Positions 8,894-18,900 of a DNA stretch of 35,362 nt are shown here, piece by piece. The number at the start of each line of letters is the position of its first letter. Within the stretch, counting starts at the first letter, position 1. Below the pieces are notes generated by a model, which was not told where the DNA came from, did no database searches, and worked only from the letters and a program-made list of their open reading frames with translations. Origin of the DNA: Opitutus sp. GAS368 (GTDB lineage Bacteria > Verrucomicrobiota > Verrucomicrobiia > Opitutales > Opitutaceae); the NCBI GenBank assembly GCA_945903465.1, contig CAMDOF010000071.1, forward strand, positions 1 through 35,362, written 5' to 3'. The translations under genes and the position numbers were made by a program.

Positions 8894-9186
8894 CCCGACG
8901 CCCCCGAGTCTGCCTGCGAAAATTCAAAAAAAACGCTGGCTTCTTGACCCGCAGCAATCCGGAGGTATGCATCCGCGCATCGTCCCGCAATGATTGCCCC
9001 CAACGGCAAGCAGCGCCTCGATTCACAACCAAAATCCACCTTTCCGCCGCAGACCCAAGTCCCCAGCATCCTCCGAACCCGCCGCGATCTCAAAATCGTC
9101 TCATTGACACCTCACTCATTCAAATCCGCCATGCCGCTCCCGTTAGCCCCCTCCCCACCGCAAATCCAGTTTCCTAGCAATAATAA
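8894..9186 (+). repeat. Leader element R, copy R2
   Basis: Complete copy of the repeated leader. It begins right after the stop codon at 8891-8893. Order: GAGTCTGCCTG block shared with R3, A-tract at 8918-8933, ACGCTGGCTTCTTGAC block, stem TTGCC (8994-8998) with GGCAA (9005-9009), CAAGTCCCCAGCAT block, CTCAAAATCG block, ATG at 9131, and codons for MPLPLAPSPPQIQFPSNN up to about 9186, after which similarity to the other copies stops. It fills the whole gap between the DUF4838 gene and the next TBDR. An open frame runs from 8990 into the TBDR, but its first 47 codons are the repeat and are not convincing protein. Confidence 0.85.
8944..8971 (+). promoter_or_regulatory. Candidate promoter inside leader R2
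   Basis: TTGACC at 8944-8949 (a -35-like box), a 16-nt spacer and TATGCA at 8966-8971 (a weak -10-like box), with an A-rich tract at 8918-8933 just upstream that could act as an UP element. The TTGAC and A-tract are conserved in R3 (TTGACT at 23183) and R4 (TTGACT at 31072), but no good -10 is seen there. Transcription from here would give a leader of about 150 nt. Inference only. Confidence 0.35.
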
Positions 9187-12100
9187 AAACCCCGTCGGCG
9201 CCCTCTTCGTCTGGCTTGCCCTCGCCGTCGCCTCTGCCACCGCGGCGGACGCCACCAGCACCACCAGCTCCATCGAGGGCCGCGTGTTCAACCCGTCCTC
9301 AGGCAGCTACATTGCCAACGCCCGCGTCAGCATCGATGCGCAGCGCTTAGAAACTTCGACCGACGAATTCGGCCAATACCGCTTTCCGAGCGTCGCCGCC
9401 GGCGAAGTCACGGTGCGCGTGAACTACACCGGCTTTCCCGCCGAGACCAAAGCCGTGTCGGTCCTCGCCGGGCGGCGCAGTGAGGGAAATTTCGATCTGC
9501 GCGCGGCGGGCGAGAGCGGTACTACCCCCGTGAAACTGGACGCCTTCACGGTCGCCGCGAAGCGCGACATGGCCGCCTCCGATGTGGCCGTGAACGAGCA
9601 GCGCTATGCGTCCGGGATCAAGAACATCGTCTCAACCGATTCGTTTGCCGACATCGCCGACGGCAACGTCGGCGAATTCGCGAAGTATCTTCCGGGGGTG
9701 ACGCTCAACCGCAGCGGCAGTGACGGGCTGACCCTCTCGATCGGCGGCGTGCCGCCGGGAGGCACGCCCATCATGATGGACGGAAATGGCATCGCGAGCG
9801 CGACGGGCTCGAATGCGAACCGCCAGACCGAATTTGAGAACATCGCGGTCGGGAGCATTGCGCGAGTGGAGGTGTCGCGCTCGCAGAGCCCCGATTCGCC
9901 CGCCAACGCGATCGGCGGTTCGGTGAATATGATCAGCCGGAGTGCGTTTGAACGCTCACGGCCCCAGTATACGGTCAAAGCTCATCTCTCGTGGCGCGGC
10001 GACGATTTCAGTTTGGGCCGGGAGCCAGGGCCGTTCGCCAAGAAAGACACTGTCTTCGAGCCGAATTTCGAAGCGAGTGCGGTGGTGCCGCTTTCCCGCA
10101 ACTTTGGTTTCACGGCCAGTGGCATGGCCTCGCGGACCCGCAACAACGGACCAGGCATCACCCAGGATTGGGTGCCCACGGTGGCAGCGCAGTCGGCCAA
10201 TTTTCCCGCAACCACTCCCGACAAGCCGTATCTCGCGCGCTATCGCCTGCAGGAGCGCCCCAAGATTACGGTGCGGGATTCGCTGAGTCTTTCGGCGGAC
10301 TGGCGCGTATCGCCTGTCGATGTGCTTTCGGCAGGGTTCTCCTATTTCTATCACTCCCAGAATTTCTGGGTGCGCCAGTTGAACTTCGACACGGGTCGCG
10401 TGGCGTCGTTCGGACCCGATTTCACGCAGGGCGCGGCGGGGGCTGGATTCGTGCAAATCCTGACCGACGCGCGCGAGAAGAACAACACGAGCTGGGCGCC
10501 CAGTTTTCGTTACAAACACAACGGCCCGGTCTGGCAGTGGCAGGTGGGCGGCGCCTACTCCGGCGCGACGAACCACTATGCGAACAAGGGTTATTTTCTG
10601 AGCAACAACGCGTTTTTCCGCAACGTCACCGTGCGCTTCGAGAAGCTCACCATCGACCATCCCCAGGTGGTGTCGGTCAAAGACGCGACCGGCACGCGCG
10701 ACGTCGATCCCTATAACCTCGCCAACTACAGCTTGGAGAGCCTTTCCGGACAGTCGTTCCAGAGCACGGCCGCGGTGCGCTCGCTCAACGGATTCCTGAA
10801 ACGCGACTACACTCTCGTGGTTCCGCTGGCGGTGAAGGTCGGCGCGGATTTGCGCTCGGAAAGCCGCGATCTGATGCGGCCGACGTATGCGACCAATTTC
10901 GTTGGCGCGGATCGCACGACGCGAACGGCGGATGACAGCGCCGCGCAATGGTTCGACCCGAGCTACTCCTCGCGTGACTTGATCTTCGGCCCGCGCATGC
11001 AGTGGTTTGACCTCAACAAGATTGGCGAGACCTTCCGCGCGCACCCGGAGTATTTCACGAGCGCCGAATCCGATGCCGTGAATTCCTACCGCAGCCAAGT
11101 CAACACTTCGCAGGCGATCACGGAAACCATCCTGGCACCCTACGTGCGGCTCGACGGGAGTTTCTTCAACGGCCGGATGCAGGTGACGGGCGGCGTGCGC
11201 TACGAGCGCACGGAAGATAACGGCAACGGTCCGCTGATTGATCCGACGCGGACCTATCAACGCAACGCCGCCGGGCAGATTGCGCGCGATGCAGCGGGCC
11301 GGCCGGTGGTCGTTGCCGCGCTCTCGACCCTGGCGGGAACCAAACTTGCCTACGTCGAACGCGGTTCGCGCGCCCGGAAGGAATACGACGACTATTTCCC
11401 GAGCATCAACGACTCGTTTAAGCTGCGGCCCGACTTGATTGCCCGCGCCTCGTATGGGCGGTCCTTCAATCGCCCGGACTTCGGCAGCATCCTCCCGTCG
11501 ATGAGCCTACCCGATACCGAGACGACCGCCCGCACGATCACGCTCACGAATTCCTCGCTCAAGCCATGGTATGCGGACAGCTATGGGCTCGCGCTCGAAT
11601 ATTACTTCAACGAGCCCTCGACCGGCGTGTTCTCGGTGCGCGGTTATCGCCGCGATATCACCGATTTCTGGGGCACGACCCTCCAGCCAGCGACGAACGA
11701 CCTGTTGGAACCTTATGGCATCGATCCCGCGCTCTATGGGCAGGCGCTCGGCTACATGGTGAGCACCACGAGTAATGTGGGCGATGCGCGCGTCACCGGC
11801 ACCGAGTTTGATTACCGGCAGAACCTCGTATTTCTGCCACGCTGGGCCCGCGGGTTCACGGTATTTGGCAATATCACGCTGCAACGGCGCACCGGCGCAC
11901 AAACCACGAGCTTCACCGGCTTTGTCCGGCGCACCATCAACTACGGCGTAACCTTCAGCCGGGAGCGCTTCACCGCCCGTGTCGCCGTCAATCTCCGCGG
12001 CCAAATCGATCAAGGCCGGGTCACCGGTGCGGGCACCGAGCCCAATACGTTCACGTATCTGCAAGCACGGGCCATTGCCGACGTGGCGGCCGAATATCGT

Positions 12101-12259
12101 CTGACGCGGGCCCTCTCGGTTTTCCTGAATGGTCGCAACGTCAACGCGGCCAACGAGGACACCGTGACCTATGGACCATCGACGCCCAGCGACCGGATCG
12201 TGCGCGGTCGGATCAATTACGGCGCAAATTGGTATGCGGGAATCAAAGGGACTTTTTGA
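9131..12259 (+). CDS. TonB-dependent receptor with carboxypeptidase-regulatory-like domain (TBDR B)
   Basis: Paralogue of the receptor at 140, about 1042 aa. The start at ATG 9131 is the only in-frame start that keeps the signal peptide (VGALFVWLALAVASATAADA, about 22-41), so the repeat-encoded 18-residue leader must be translated here. A carboxypeptidase-D-regulatory-like domain (about 48-125) precedes a TonB-box-like VKLDAFTVAA (134-143), a plug (about 150-280) and a barrel ending GIKGTF. Segments shared with TBDR A include RRDITDFWGTTL (versus RRDFKNFFGTTV) and PRWARGFTVFGN (versus PHWARGVQLFGN). No Shine-Dalgarno motif precedes the ATG. It is followed after 43 nt by a Tat-exported protein that is probably co-transcribed. 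The ligand is unknown. Confidence 0.92.
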   Translation: MPLPLAPSPPQIQFPSNNKNPVGALFVWLALAVASATAADATSTTSSIEGRVFNPSSGSYIANARVSIDAQRLETSTDEFGQYRFPSVAAGEVTVRVNYTGFPAETKAVSVLAGRRSEGNFDLRAAGESGTTPVKLDAFTVAAKRDMAASDVAVNEQRYASGIKNIVSTDSFADIADGNVGEFAKYLPGVTLNRSGSDGLTLSIGGVPPGGTPIMMDGNGIASATGSNANRQTEFENIAVGSIARVEVSRSQSPDSPANAIGGSVNMISRSAFERSRPQYTVKAHLSWRGDDFSLGREPGPFAKKDTVFEPNFEASAVVPLSRNFGFTASGMASRTRNNGPGITQDWVPTVAAQSANFPATTPDKPYLARYRLQERPKITVRDSLSLSADWRVSPVDVLSAGFSYFYHSQNFWVRQLNFDTGRVASFGPDFTQGAAGAGFVQILTDAREKNNTSWAPSFRYKHNGPVWQWQVGGAYSGATNHYANKGYFLSNNAFFRNVTVRFEKLTIDHPQVVSVKDATGTRDVDPYNLANYSLESLSGQSFQSTAAVRSLNGFLKRDYTLVVPLAVKVGADLRSESRDLMRPTYATNFVGADRTTRTADDSAAQWFDPSYSSRDLIFGPRMQWFDLNKIGETFRAHPEYFTSAESDAVNSYRSQVNTSQAITETILAPYVRLDGSFFNGRMQVTGGVRYERTEDNGNGPLIDPTRTYQRNAAGQIARDAAGRPVVVAALSTLAGTKLAYVERGSRARKEYDDYFPSINDSFKLRPDLIARASYGRSFNRPDFGSILPSMSLPDTETTARTITLTNSSLKPWYADSYGLALEYYFNEPSTGVFSVRGYRRDITDFWGTTLQPATNDLLEPYGIDPALYGQALGYMVSTTSNVGDARVTGTEFDYRQNLVFLPRWARGFTVFGNITLQRRTGAQTTSFTGFVRRTINYGVTFSRERFTARVAVNLRGQIDQGRVTGAGTEPNTFTYLQARAIADVAAEYRLTRALSVFLNGRNVNAANEDTVTYGPSTPSDRIVRGRINYGANWYAGIKGTF

Positions 12260-12302
12260 GCCCGCCGCGATTCACGTCACGAAACATCATCCCATTCCCA
12301 TA

Positions 12303-13571
12303 ATGATCTCACGCCGCACCTTTCTCCAAACCTCCGGCCTCGCGCTCGGGGCGAGCGCCTTGCCCACCTTTGGTCAAACGACGAAGCCTCGGAAGAGCGT
12401 CCTGTTGCAATGCGCTTGGGCGACCAAGAATATTGGCGATATCGGCCACACGCCCGGCACCCTCCGCTTCCTCGAGCAGTATCTGCCGCAGGCGAATGTC
12501 ATCCTCTGGGCCGCCAACACCAACGCGCAAGTGGACGCGATGCTGCAACGACGTTTCCCGACCGTGGAGATAGTGAAAGGTTCGCTTTCCCAAAAGGACG
12601 GCGCCGTCCAGCAGGCGATCAAGCGCTCCGACTTCTTTCTCCGTGGCCCCGGCATGGGGCAGTCCACGGATTTCATGACCTACTGCCAGAGGCTCGGCAA
12701 ACCGTGGGGCCTGCAGGCGCAGTCGTATTTTCCCGACATGATCACCGGGAAGGATGGCGAAGAGCGCATCGCCCTGCTCAACACGGCCGCCTTCATTTAC
12801 TGCCGCGACTCCAAGACGCTGAACATGCTCCGCGGCGCCGGAGTCAAACCGCCCGTCCTCGAATTCGCTCCCGACGGCTGCTTCGGCATCGATGTCCGCG
12901 ACGAGGAGAAGGCGCTGGCCCGCTTGAGGAAGCATGGCTTGGAGGACAAGAAATTCATCACGGTGCAGCTCCGCACGCACTCGCCCAGCAGCCCCGGGGC
13001 GGACGACAGCCGGCCGCAAAAACTCAACCCGCTCCACCCGACGCCGGCGAACATCGCCGACGACACGCGCCGGGCAAAGGTTTATCAGGACCTCATCGCG
13101 ATGTGGGTGAAGGCAACCGGCTGGAAAGTCGTCATCGCTCCGGAGGTGCAGAAGGAAATGATCTATAACAAGCAGTTCGTCTACGATCCGCTGCCCGACA
13201 ACCTGAAGAAGCACGTCGTTAACTTCGACGAATTCTGGAACGTCGACGAAGCCTGCGCCTTCTACGCGCGCGCCCACACCGTCATCTGCCACGAACCGCA
13301 CACGCCCATCATGGCCCTCGCGATGGGCACGCCGATGATGCACACCTTCTCTGAATTCCATTCCCCGAAATGCTGGATGTTTAAAGACATTGGCTTGGAA
13401 GAATGGGCCCCCGAGTTCGACGCCACGCCCGCGACGAGGATGTTCGATACTCTGATGGGCATCCACCGGAACTATCCTGCGGCGCAAGCCAAAGTCAAAA
13501 AAGCCATGGCCTACGTCGAGGAACGGGCCAAGTCCCAGATGAACGTCCTGAAGGGAATCATCGGCGCCTGA
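12303..13571 (+). CDS. Tat-exported polysaccharide pyruvyl transferase-like protein
   Basis: About 422 aa with a twin-arginine signal (SRRTFLQ at residues 3-9, then a hydrophobic stretch ending LPTFGQ). The rest resembles the polysaccharide pyruvyl transferase family: a nucleotide-sugar-transferase-like fold beginning LLQCAWATKNIGDIGHTPG, a FFLRGPGMGQSTDF segment, and late HTVICHEPHTPIMALAMGTP with a final HSPKCWM region. Family members usually add ketal pyruvate from PEP to cell-surface sugars in the cytoplasm, so an exported version is odd and its activity may differ. ATG 12303 is chosen because the Tat signal starts there; the open frame to 12171 overlaps the TBDR. The leader is CA-rich with no Shine-Dalgarno. 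Possible surface-glycan modification. Confidence 0.78.
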   Translation: MISRRTFLQTSGLALGASALPTFGQTTKPRKSVLLQCAWATKNIGDIGHTPGTLRFLEQYLPQANVILWAANTNAQVDAMLQRRFPTVEIVKGSLSQKDGAVQQAIKRSDFFLRGPGMGQSTDFMTYCQRLGKPWGLQAQSYFPDMITGKDGEERIALLNTAAFIYCRDSKTLNMLRGAGVKPPVLEFAPDGCFGIDVRDEEKALARLRKHGLEDKKFITVQLRTHSPSSPGADDSRPQKLNPLHPTPANIADDTRRAKVYQDLIAMWVKATGWKVVIAPEVQKEMIYNKQFVYDPLPDNLKKHVVNFDEFWNVDEACAFYARAHTVICHEPHTPIMALAMGTPMMHTFSEFHSPKCWMFKDIGLEEWAPEFDATPATRMFDTLMGIHRNYPAAQAKVKKAMAYVEERAKSQMNVLKGIIGA

Positions 13572-13611
13572 CCTCACGGTTTTTGGCCCGAAGGGCATCT
13601 TTGAAAGAAGT

Positions 13612-13681
13612 AGGGCGGGTCCCAGCCCCGCACTTTCTTGCTTAGAGCGTTCGCCCCAAAGTCGGGTCACAGACCCGCCCT
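13612..13681. repeat. REP-like inverted repeat
   Basis: AGGGCGGGTC at 13612-13621 is exactly complementary to GACCCGCCCT at 13672-13681, with a loop of about 50 nt. It lies 40 bp after the pyruvyl-transferase-like gene. This resembles the dispersed GC-rich palindromic repeats common between genes in this group. It could also stop transcription, but there is no T-run after it. Confidence 0.5.
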
Positions 13682-14131
13682 CCTGCCAACCCCGCGTTTC
13701 ACCCCTAAGTAAAATTGAGCGAGCCGCGTCATCGTCGCCCGTCGCGCAGCGCTCCCCTGATCAAACCGCGGAGGCATTTTTCTCGCCCACGACTTACCGA
13801 ATCCCCTTTGCTTCGGATTGGTTTCGGCGGATTCCATTGTGTCCAATCCGCGGTGAGCGGCCAGTTCCACAGCGTGCATTCTCCTTCCTGTCGGGTCTTC
13901 GGTGAAGAAGTTGCCGAGCCCGTGGGTGCAGCTGTAGTTCCGCCACAACCAGCGTCCGGACGGTGGAGTGACCGTGGCGCGCAAAAGCCGGCGGTTTGCC
14001 AAACGCGCGCGTGCTGTTGCCGAAATGAAACGCCTGCGCCCAGCCTCGGGTGATTTGCTCCTGCCATTCAATTCGCCGGCCGGTGTACTTTCCCGTTCGC
14101 TCCCCCACCCGACCCTTCTCCCAAAAAAGCA
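13682..14131. other. Intergenic region without a supportable gene
   Basis: About 450 bp before the sulfatase. Several overlapping minus-strand frames are open here (for example 13667-14143), which is typical of GC-rich non-coding DNA, and none shows a recognisable domain. An 8-bp inverted repeat, CGGATTGG (13814-13821) with CCAATCCG (13843-13850), is present. The last 35 bases before the sulfatase ATG are C/A/T-rich, as for other genes here; no clear promoter is seen. Confidence 0.5.
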
Positions 14132-15709
14132 ATGCCCCATCACCCACTACTCCCGAGCCTAACATCAGTCGCCTTCGCTTTTCTTTGCCTTGCCGGCGCC
14201 ACGCTTCACGCCGCCGAGAAACCGCCCGCGCCTTACAACGTGCTGTTCATCGCGATCGATGACCTCAACGACTGGGTCGGAGCGTTTGGCGGAGCGCCGC
14301 AGGTGCAGTCGGCCACGCCGCGGATGGACCAGTTCGCCCGGAGCGGATCGGTGATTTTCCAGCAGGCCAATTGCGCCGGGCCGGTCTGTTGTCCGTCGCG
14401 TTCGGCCCTGCTTTCGGGCTTTAGGCCGAGCCGTTCCGGAATTTACGGCAACAGCCAGAACATGCGCAATTCCGCCTTGGTGCAGACGCACTACACGTTG
14501 CCGGAATATTTTTCCAAACATGGCTACCGAACCCTGTCCACGGGGAAGATTTTCCACCATCACGCCGGCGACGACGGCCATTGGGCGTTTGATGAGTGGG
14601 TCGCGACCGAGGGCGGCAGCGGCTCGCAGGTCGATCCGCAGCATCTGACTTCGAGCAATCGCAACCTGATTGACGGCAAGCCCGCCCCCTTCGGCCCGGC
14701 TAAGCGCGAGGGGAAAGATAGTAGCGACGGCGAGGGCGTCGATTTTGCCTGGGGGCCGACCAAGGGACCCAAAGAGGAATCGCGAGACTGGAAAGCCGCC
14801 GCGTGGGCGGCGGCGCAGCTGGCGAAGCCCGCGGCGAAACCCGTCTTCCTGGCGCTGGGAATCTCCAAGCCGCACCTGCCCTTTTTTGTGCCGCAGGAAT
14901 ATTTCGACCGTCACCCGCTGGAGAGCATCAAGCTCCCGGAGATCCGGCTCGATGACCTCGACGATATCGTGGACGCCAAGGGCAAAGCCAAGTTCAAGCC
15001 GAGCGCGGATTTCAATTGGGTGCGGCAAGACCCGGATCTGCACAAGCGCGCGGTGCAGGCCTATCTGGCCGCTTGCAGCCATGCGGACGATTGCGTGGGG
15101 CAGGTGCTGGATGCGCTGGAGAAAAGTCCCGCCCGGGACAACACGATCGTCGTTATCTGGGGCGACCACGGCTGGCACCTCGGCGAGAAGCTGCGCTTCC
15201 GCAAAGCCACGCTCTGGGCCGAATCCACCCGGCTGCCTTTGATCATCCGGGTGCCTGGGATGAAATCGGGACAGGATTGTCCCCGCGTGGTGAACTTGAT
15301 GGATCTTTATCCGACGCTGATCGACTTGTGCGGTTTGCCGGCCAAACCGGAGATCGACGGCCGAAGCATCGCCGCGCTGCTGCGAGACCCGAAGATGGCC
15401 TGGCCTTACCCGTCCATCACCGTGATGGGTGAAGGCAATGCCTCCGTGCGTGACGAACGCTGGTATTTTATTCGCTATCAAGATGGGACGGAAGAGCTCT
15501 ACGATATGGAACGTGATCCCATGCAGTGGACCAATCTGGTCACGCCAAAAGACCCCAAAATCATCGCTCAGAAGTTGCGACTGGCAGCATCCTTCCCCGC
15601 GTCGTTTGCCCACGGTCCTGCCAACGACAAGATCAGCAAAGAAGAAAAAAATGGTCGTCCACCCGACCTGTCCATCAAAGCCCAACGCGCCGCTGCCCAG
15701 CTCAAATAA
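14132..15709 (+). CDS. Secreted sulfatase, iduronate-2-sulfatase-like
   Basis: 525-aa type I sulfatase that hydrolyses sulfate esters, probably on a sulfated glycan, in the periplasm or outside. A signal peptide (1-28, ending LHAAEK) precedes the metal-binding FIAIDDLNDW (D43, D44). The formylglycine motif C86-C87-P88-S89-R90 is in the context VCCPSRSALLSG, so C86 would be the modified Cys. TGKIFHHH (K139, H142) and IWGDHGWHLGEK (near 343-354) supply other active-site residues. The CCPSR motif and NCAGPVCC context point to the iduronate-sulfatase-like branch, but the substrate cannot be fixed from sequence. All core residues are present, so it should be active if a formylglycine-generating enzyme exists elsewhere. 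Start at ATG 14132. It stands alone between gaps of 560 and 207 bp. Confidence 0.93.
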   Translation: MPHHPLLPSLTSVAFAFLCLAGATLHAAEKPPAPYNVLFIAIDDLNDWVGAFGGAPQVQSATPRMDQFARSGSVIFQQANCAGPVCCPSRSALLSGFRPSRSGIYGNSQNMRNSALVQTHYTLPEYFSKHGYRTLSTGKIFHHHAGDDGHWAFDEWVATEGGSGSQVDPQHLTSSNRNLIDGKPAPFGPAKREGKDSSDGEGVDFAWGPTKGPKEESRDWKAAAWAAAQLAKPAAKPVFLALGISKPHLPFFVPQEYFDRHPLESIKLPEIRLDDLDDIVDAKGKAKFKPSADFNWVRQDPDLHKRAVQAYLAACSHADDCVGQVLDALEKSPARDNTIVVIWGDHGWHLGEKLRFRKATLWAESTRLPLIIRVPGMKSGQDCPRVVNLMDLYPTLIDLCGLPAKPEIDGRSIAALLRDPKMAWPYPSITVMGEGNASVRDERWYFIRYQDGTEELYDMERDPMQWTNLVTPKDPKIIAQKLRLAASFPASFAHGPANDKISKEEKNGRPPDLSIKAQRAAAQLK

Positions 15710-15916
15710 AGATAACCCATCGCCGAAGGATTGCGCGCTGACAGCGTTCGGAAAGCCCAACCCGATCAAATGGGGAGGGCGCCAATCCCTGATTCTGAAA
15801 TATAGCCGCAAAGACTCGTTCAACCCACTTTGAGAGCAGCTCCCGTCGCAAACGCAACTTCACCCCGCCCGTCCTGTTTCGCTATCAACCCCCAACCAAC
15901 CCCAAGCCCAAAACCC

Positions 15917-18900
15917 ATGAAAGCCTCCCGCGCACTCCTCGCCGTCCTCGCCGTGTCCGCCGCTGTCGGCTCTGTCGCCTCAGGCCAGAGCATCGCTCCG
16001 CCGCCACCGACAGTCACGTCAGCCCAGACTAGTGCCTCGGCACGACCGGAAGAAGCTATCGAGCTCTCTCCGTTCGTTATTTCCGCCACCGCCGAAACCG
16101 GTTGGATTGCCACCGAGACACTCGCCGGCTCGCGGCTCCGCACCGACTTCAAAGACGTGCCGAACCAGATCGAAACGTTCACGAAGGACTTTATGCAGGA
16201 CCTCGGTCTCGCGTCCTTCGACCAGGCGCTCATTTACACTGCCAACGTCGAGAACGCGGCGGACTTCATGCCGGCCACCGCGAACGGCAACTACGTCTCC
16301 GATCCCGGCAGCGGCGGGCGCGTGCGCGGCATCGGCTCCGGCACGCTCACGCGGAATTTTTTCAAGGTCCAGAATCCCACCGATAATTTCAACGTCGAGC
16401 GCGCCACCGTCGCCAGCGGTCCCAACGCCATCCTCTTCGGTCTTGGGAGCCCTGCCGGCATTCTCGACGCCTCGATGGCCCGCGCCGGTATGCGGAACCG
16501 TTACGGCTTCGAACTCATCTACGATTCGGAAAACTCCAAACGCGCCACCTTCGACGCCAACACCGTCGTCGTCCCGCAAAAACTCTCCCTTCGCCTCATG
16601 GGGCTTTCGAAACGCAACTACACCGAAAAGTCTCCCAACCTCGACCGCGACGAACGCCTCTACGGCACCGTCACGTTCAAACCGTTTAAGTCCACCACGC
16701 TCGTCCTGCAGGCGGAGAAAGATTCGCGCAACTGGAACAACGCGGGCCGCATCGCGCCGACCGACCAGTTCAGCCCATGGCTCATCGCCGACAAAGTCGC
16801 CGGCAGCGGTTACACGACGGCCAAGCCGATCTACGACAACACCAGCTTCACGGGCATCACCACCAACCGCATCTTTGCGCAGGGCGGTAACTCGCCGGTC
16901 GTCATCCAGGGCGGCTCGGTCCCGACGCGCAGCTGGAACCAGTCGGTCACCGTGCGCAGCCCCGGCACGCTGCCCGGCGTCGACCAAACGTTTGACGCCG
17001 GCGGCGGCTTCACCTTGCTCGACCCCAAGCTTTTTCCTTTCGACGTAAACATTGTCGGCAACGCCCGCACCAGTCGGCTCGGCGGCACCACCAAGACCGT
17101 CATTCTCGAGCAGAAAATCGTCGACACCCTGTTCCTTGAGCTCGCGGCCAACCAGGAGAACGCGATCAACCACAAACTCAGCGCTGGCGCCTCCTCGGGC
17201 AGCAGCGACTTCGCCCTCAACGTCGATGCCAATCGATTCATCCCCGGCACCACCACCCCGAACCCCAACGTCGGCCAGCTCTATTATCAGGGCGGCGCCA
17301 GCAACACGATTGAGCATCACGATCGCGACGATTGGCGCGCCACCCTTTCCTACGAGCTCGACCTCGCGCGCAAACTCGGCGGCGCCCATGCCTCCGGCTG
17401 GAAAAAATACCTGGGCCGCCATCGCTTCTCCGGGCTCTCCACCGGCTCAAAATCCAACGACCTCTCCCAACAATCGTTCGACCGCCGCATCCTCGACGAT
17501 CCCGTCATCCCCGGCGTCACCCTTACCTCGCGCACCACCGCTAATTGGGCCACCAATGCCACGCGCACCCCACAATTCCGCCACTATTTCACCAACCCCG
17601 ACGAGCCCACGCAGGCCGCCTTCTCGATGACCGGCGACGTGTCGCTCAACGACGCCAACGGCCGCCCCTACACGCTCTACCTCTACGACACCCCCTTCCG
17701 CGCCCCCGACGGGAAACGCCTCGGCGGCGGCCAGGTCGCCAGCGGCAGCCTCAATCAATCGGTCGCTCAAATTTTCGCCTGGCAGGGCTATTTTTTGCCC
17801 GACAGTGAACGCCGCGACCGTCTGGTGCTCACGTATGGCTACCGTAAAGACAGCGCCAAATCCGCCAACCTCGACGCCGCCTCCACCACGCAGGATTTCT
17901 CCGGCCTCTTCCCCGTCCTCTGGGATACCCGCTACGCCGCTTATGGCCCCACCCAGACCGGTATCAACCGCAACCTCGGCGTCGTCGCGCGCCCGCTGAA
18001 GTGGCTCACCGCGTTCGCCAATCAGTCCACCACCTTCGACCTCAACATCGGCCGCTACGATCCCTTCGGCAACGACATCCCCGGTGCCGGCGGCGACGGC
18101 CGCGACTACGGCATCCGCCTCGATCTCTTCACCGACAAGCTCTCCCTCCGCGTCAATCGCTACACCAACCAGCTCGGCCCCCAGCGCGCCTCGAACGCGA
18201 TCAACATCTATCGCGACATCTTCTTCAACATTGAGCAGCGCGTCCTCGCGCTCGACCCGACGGCACCCACCATCAATGTCACCGACGGTAACAAACGCGG
18301 CTACCGCACCGCCGGCCGGCCGAACTATTTCATCATGTCCGACTTCGAATCCAAGGGCTACGAGGTCGAGCTGAATTTCTCTCCGACGCGCGCCTGGAAC
18401 ATCCGCCTCAACGGTGCCAAGTCCGAAGCCGTTGAGTCCAACATCGGTGGCCCGTGGTATGCGTGGCGCGATGCCCGGCTCCCCGTCTGGACCGGCGTCG
18501 TCGCTAAGAACGGCGAACGCGACAGCGCCGGCCAAGCCGTCACGTGGAAAACCGCGCCCTTCAGCGCCACCGCGCCCACCGGCCAGACGCTCGAGCAATA
18601 CTACAACAGCTCCCTCGTCGGCCAGGCCCTCGCGTTCATGACCGCCGCCGATGGCCGCGCCACCGCCAACGCCCGCGGCGGCCGCGCCAACGCCATCGCC
18701 AATTACCGTTTCAACGAAGGCCGTCTGAAAGGTTTCAACGTCGGCGGCGCCGTCCGTTGGCGCTCCGCGCCCACGATCGGCTACGGCGTGAAGACCAGTT
18801 CCACCGGCACCGTGCTCCTCGACCTCGACAAAGCTTATCACGGGAAAACCGAGACCTATCTTGACCTCCTCGCCGCCTATCGCGGCAAAATGAAAGCCTT

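Noticed and set aside
8890..9093. Minus-strand small frame (MLGTW-type peptide), with similar frames at 23112-23610 and 31137-31562
   Set aside because: The resemblance between these peptides is fully explained by the repeated leader DNA; the frame is not kept the same among copies.
8990..9130. Extension of TBDR B to the ATG at 8990
   Set aside because: The 47 extra codons are the non-coding part of leader R2; the other copies do not maintain this frame.
13667..14143. Minus-strand open frame of 158 aa in the gap before the sulfatase
   Set aside because: Several overlapping minus frames are open at the same place, none has a recognisable domain or plausible composition, and the region contains inverted repeats; typical of GC-rich non-coding DNA.
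15736..15746. CGCTG-A-CAGCG dyad as an operator before TBDR C
   Set aside because: An 11-bp odd palindrome is easily found by chance in such GC-rich DNA, and no repeat of it was noticed near other promoters.
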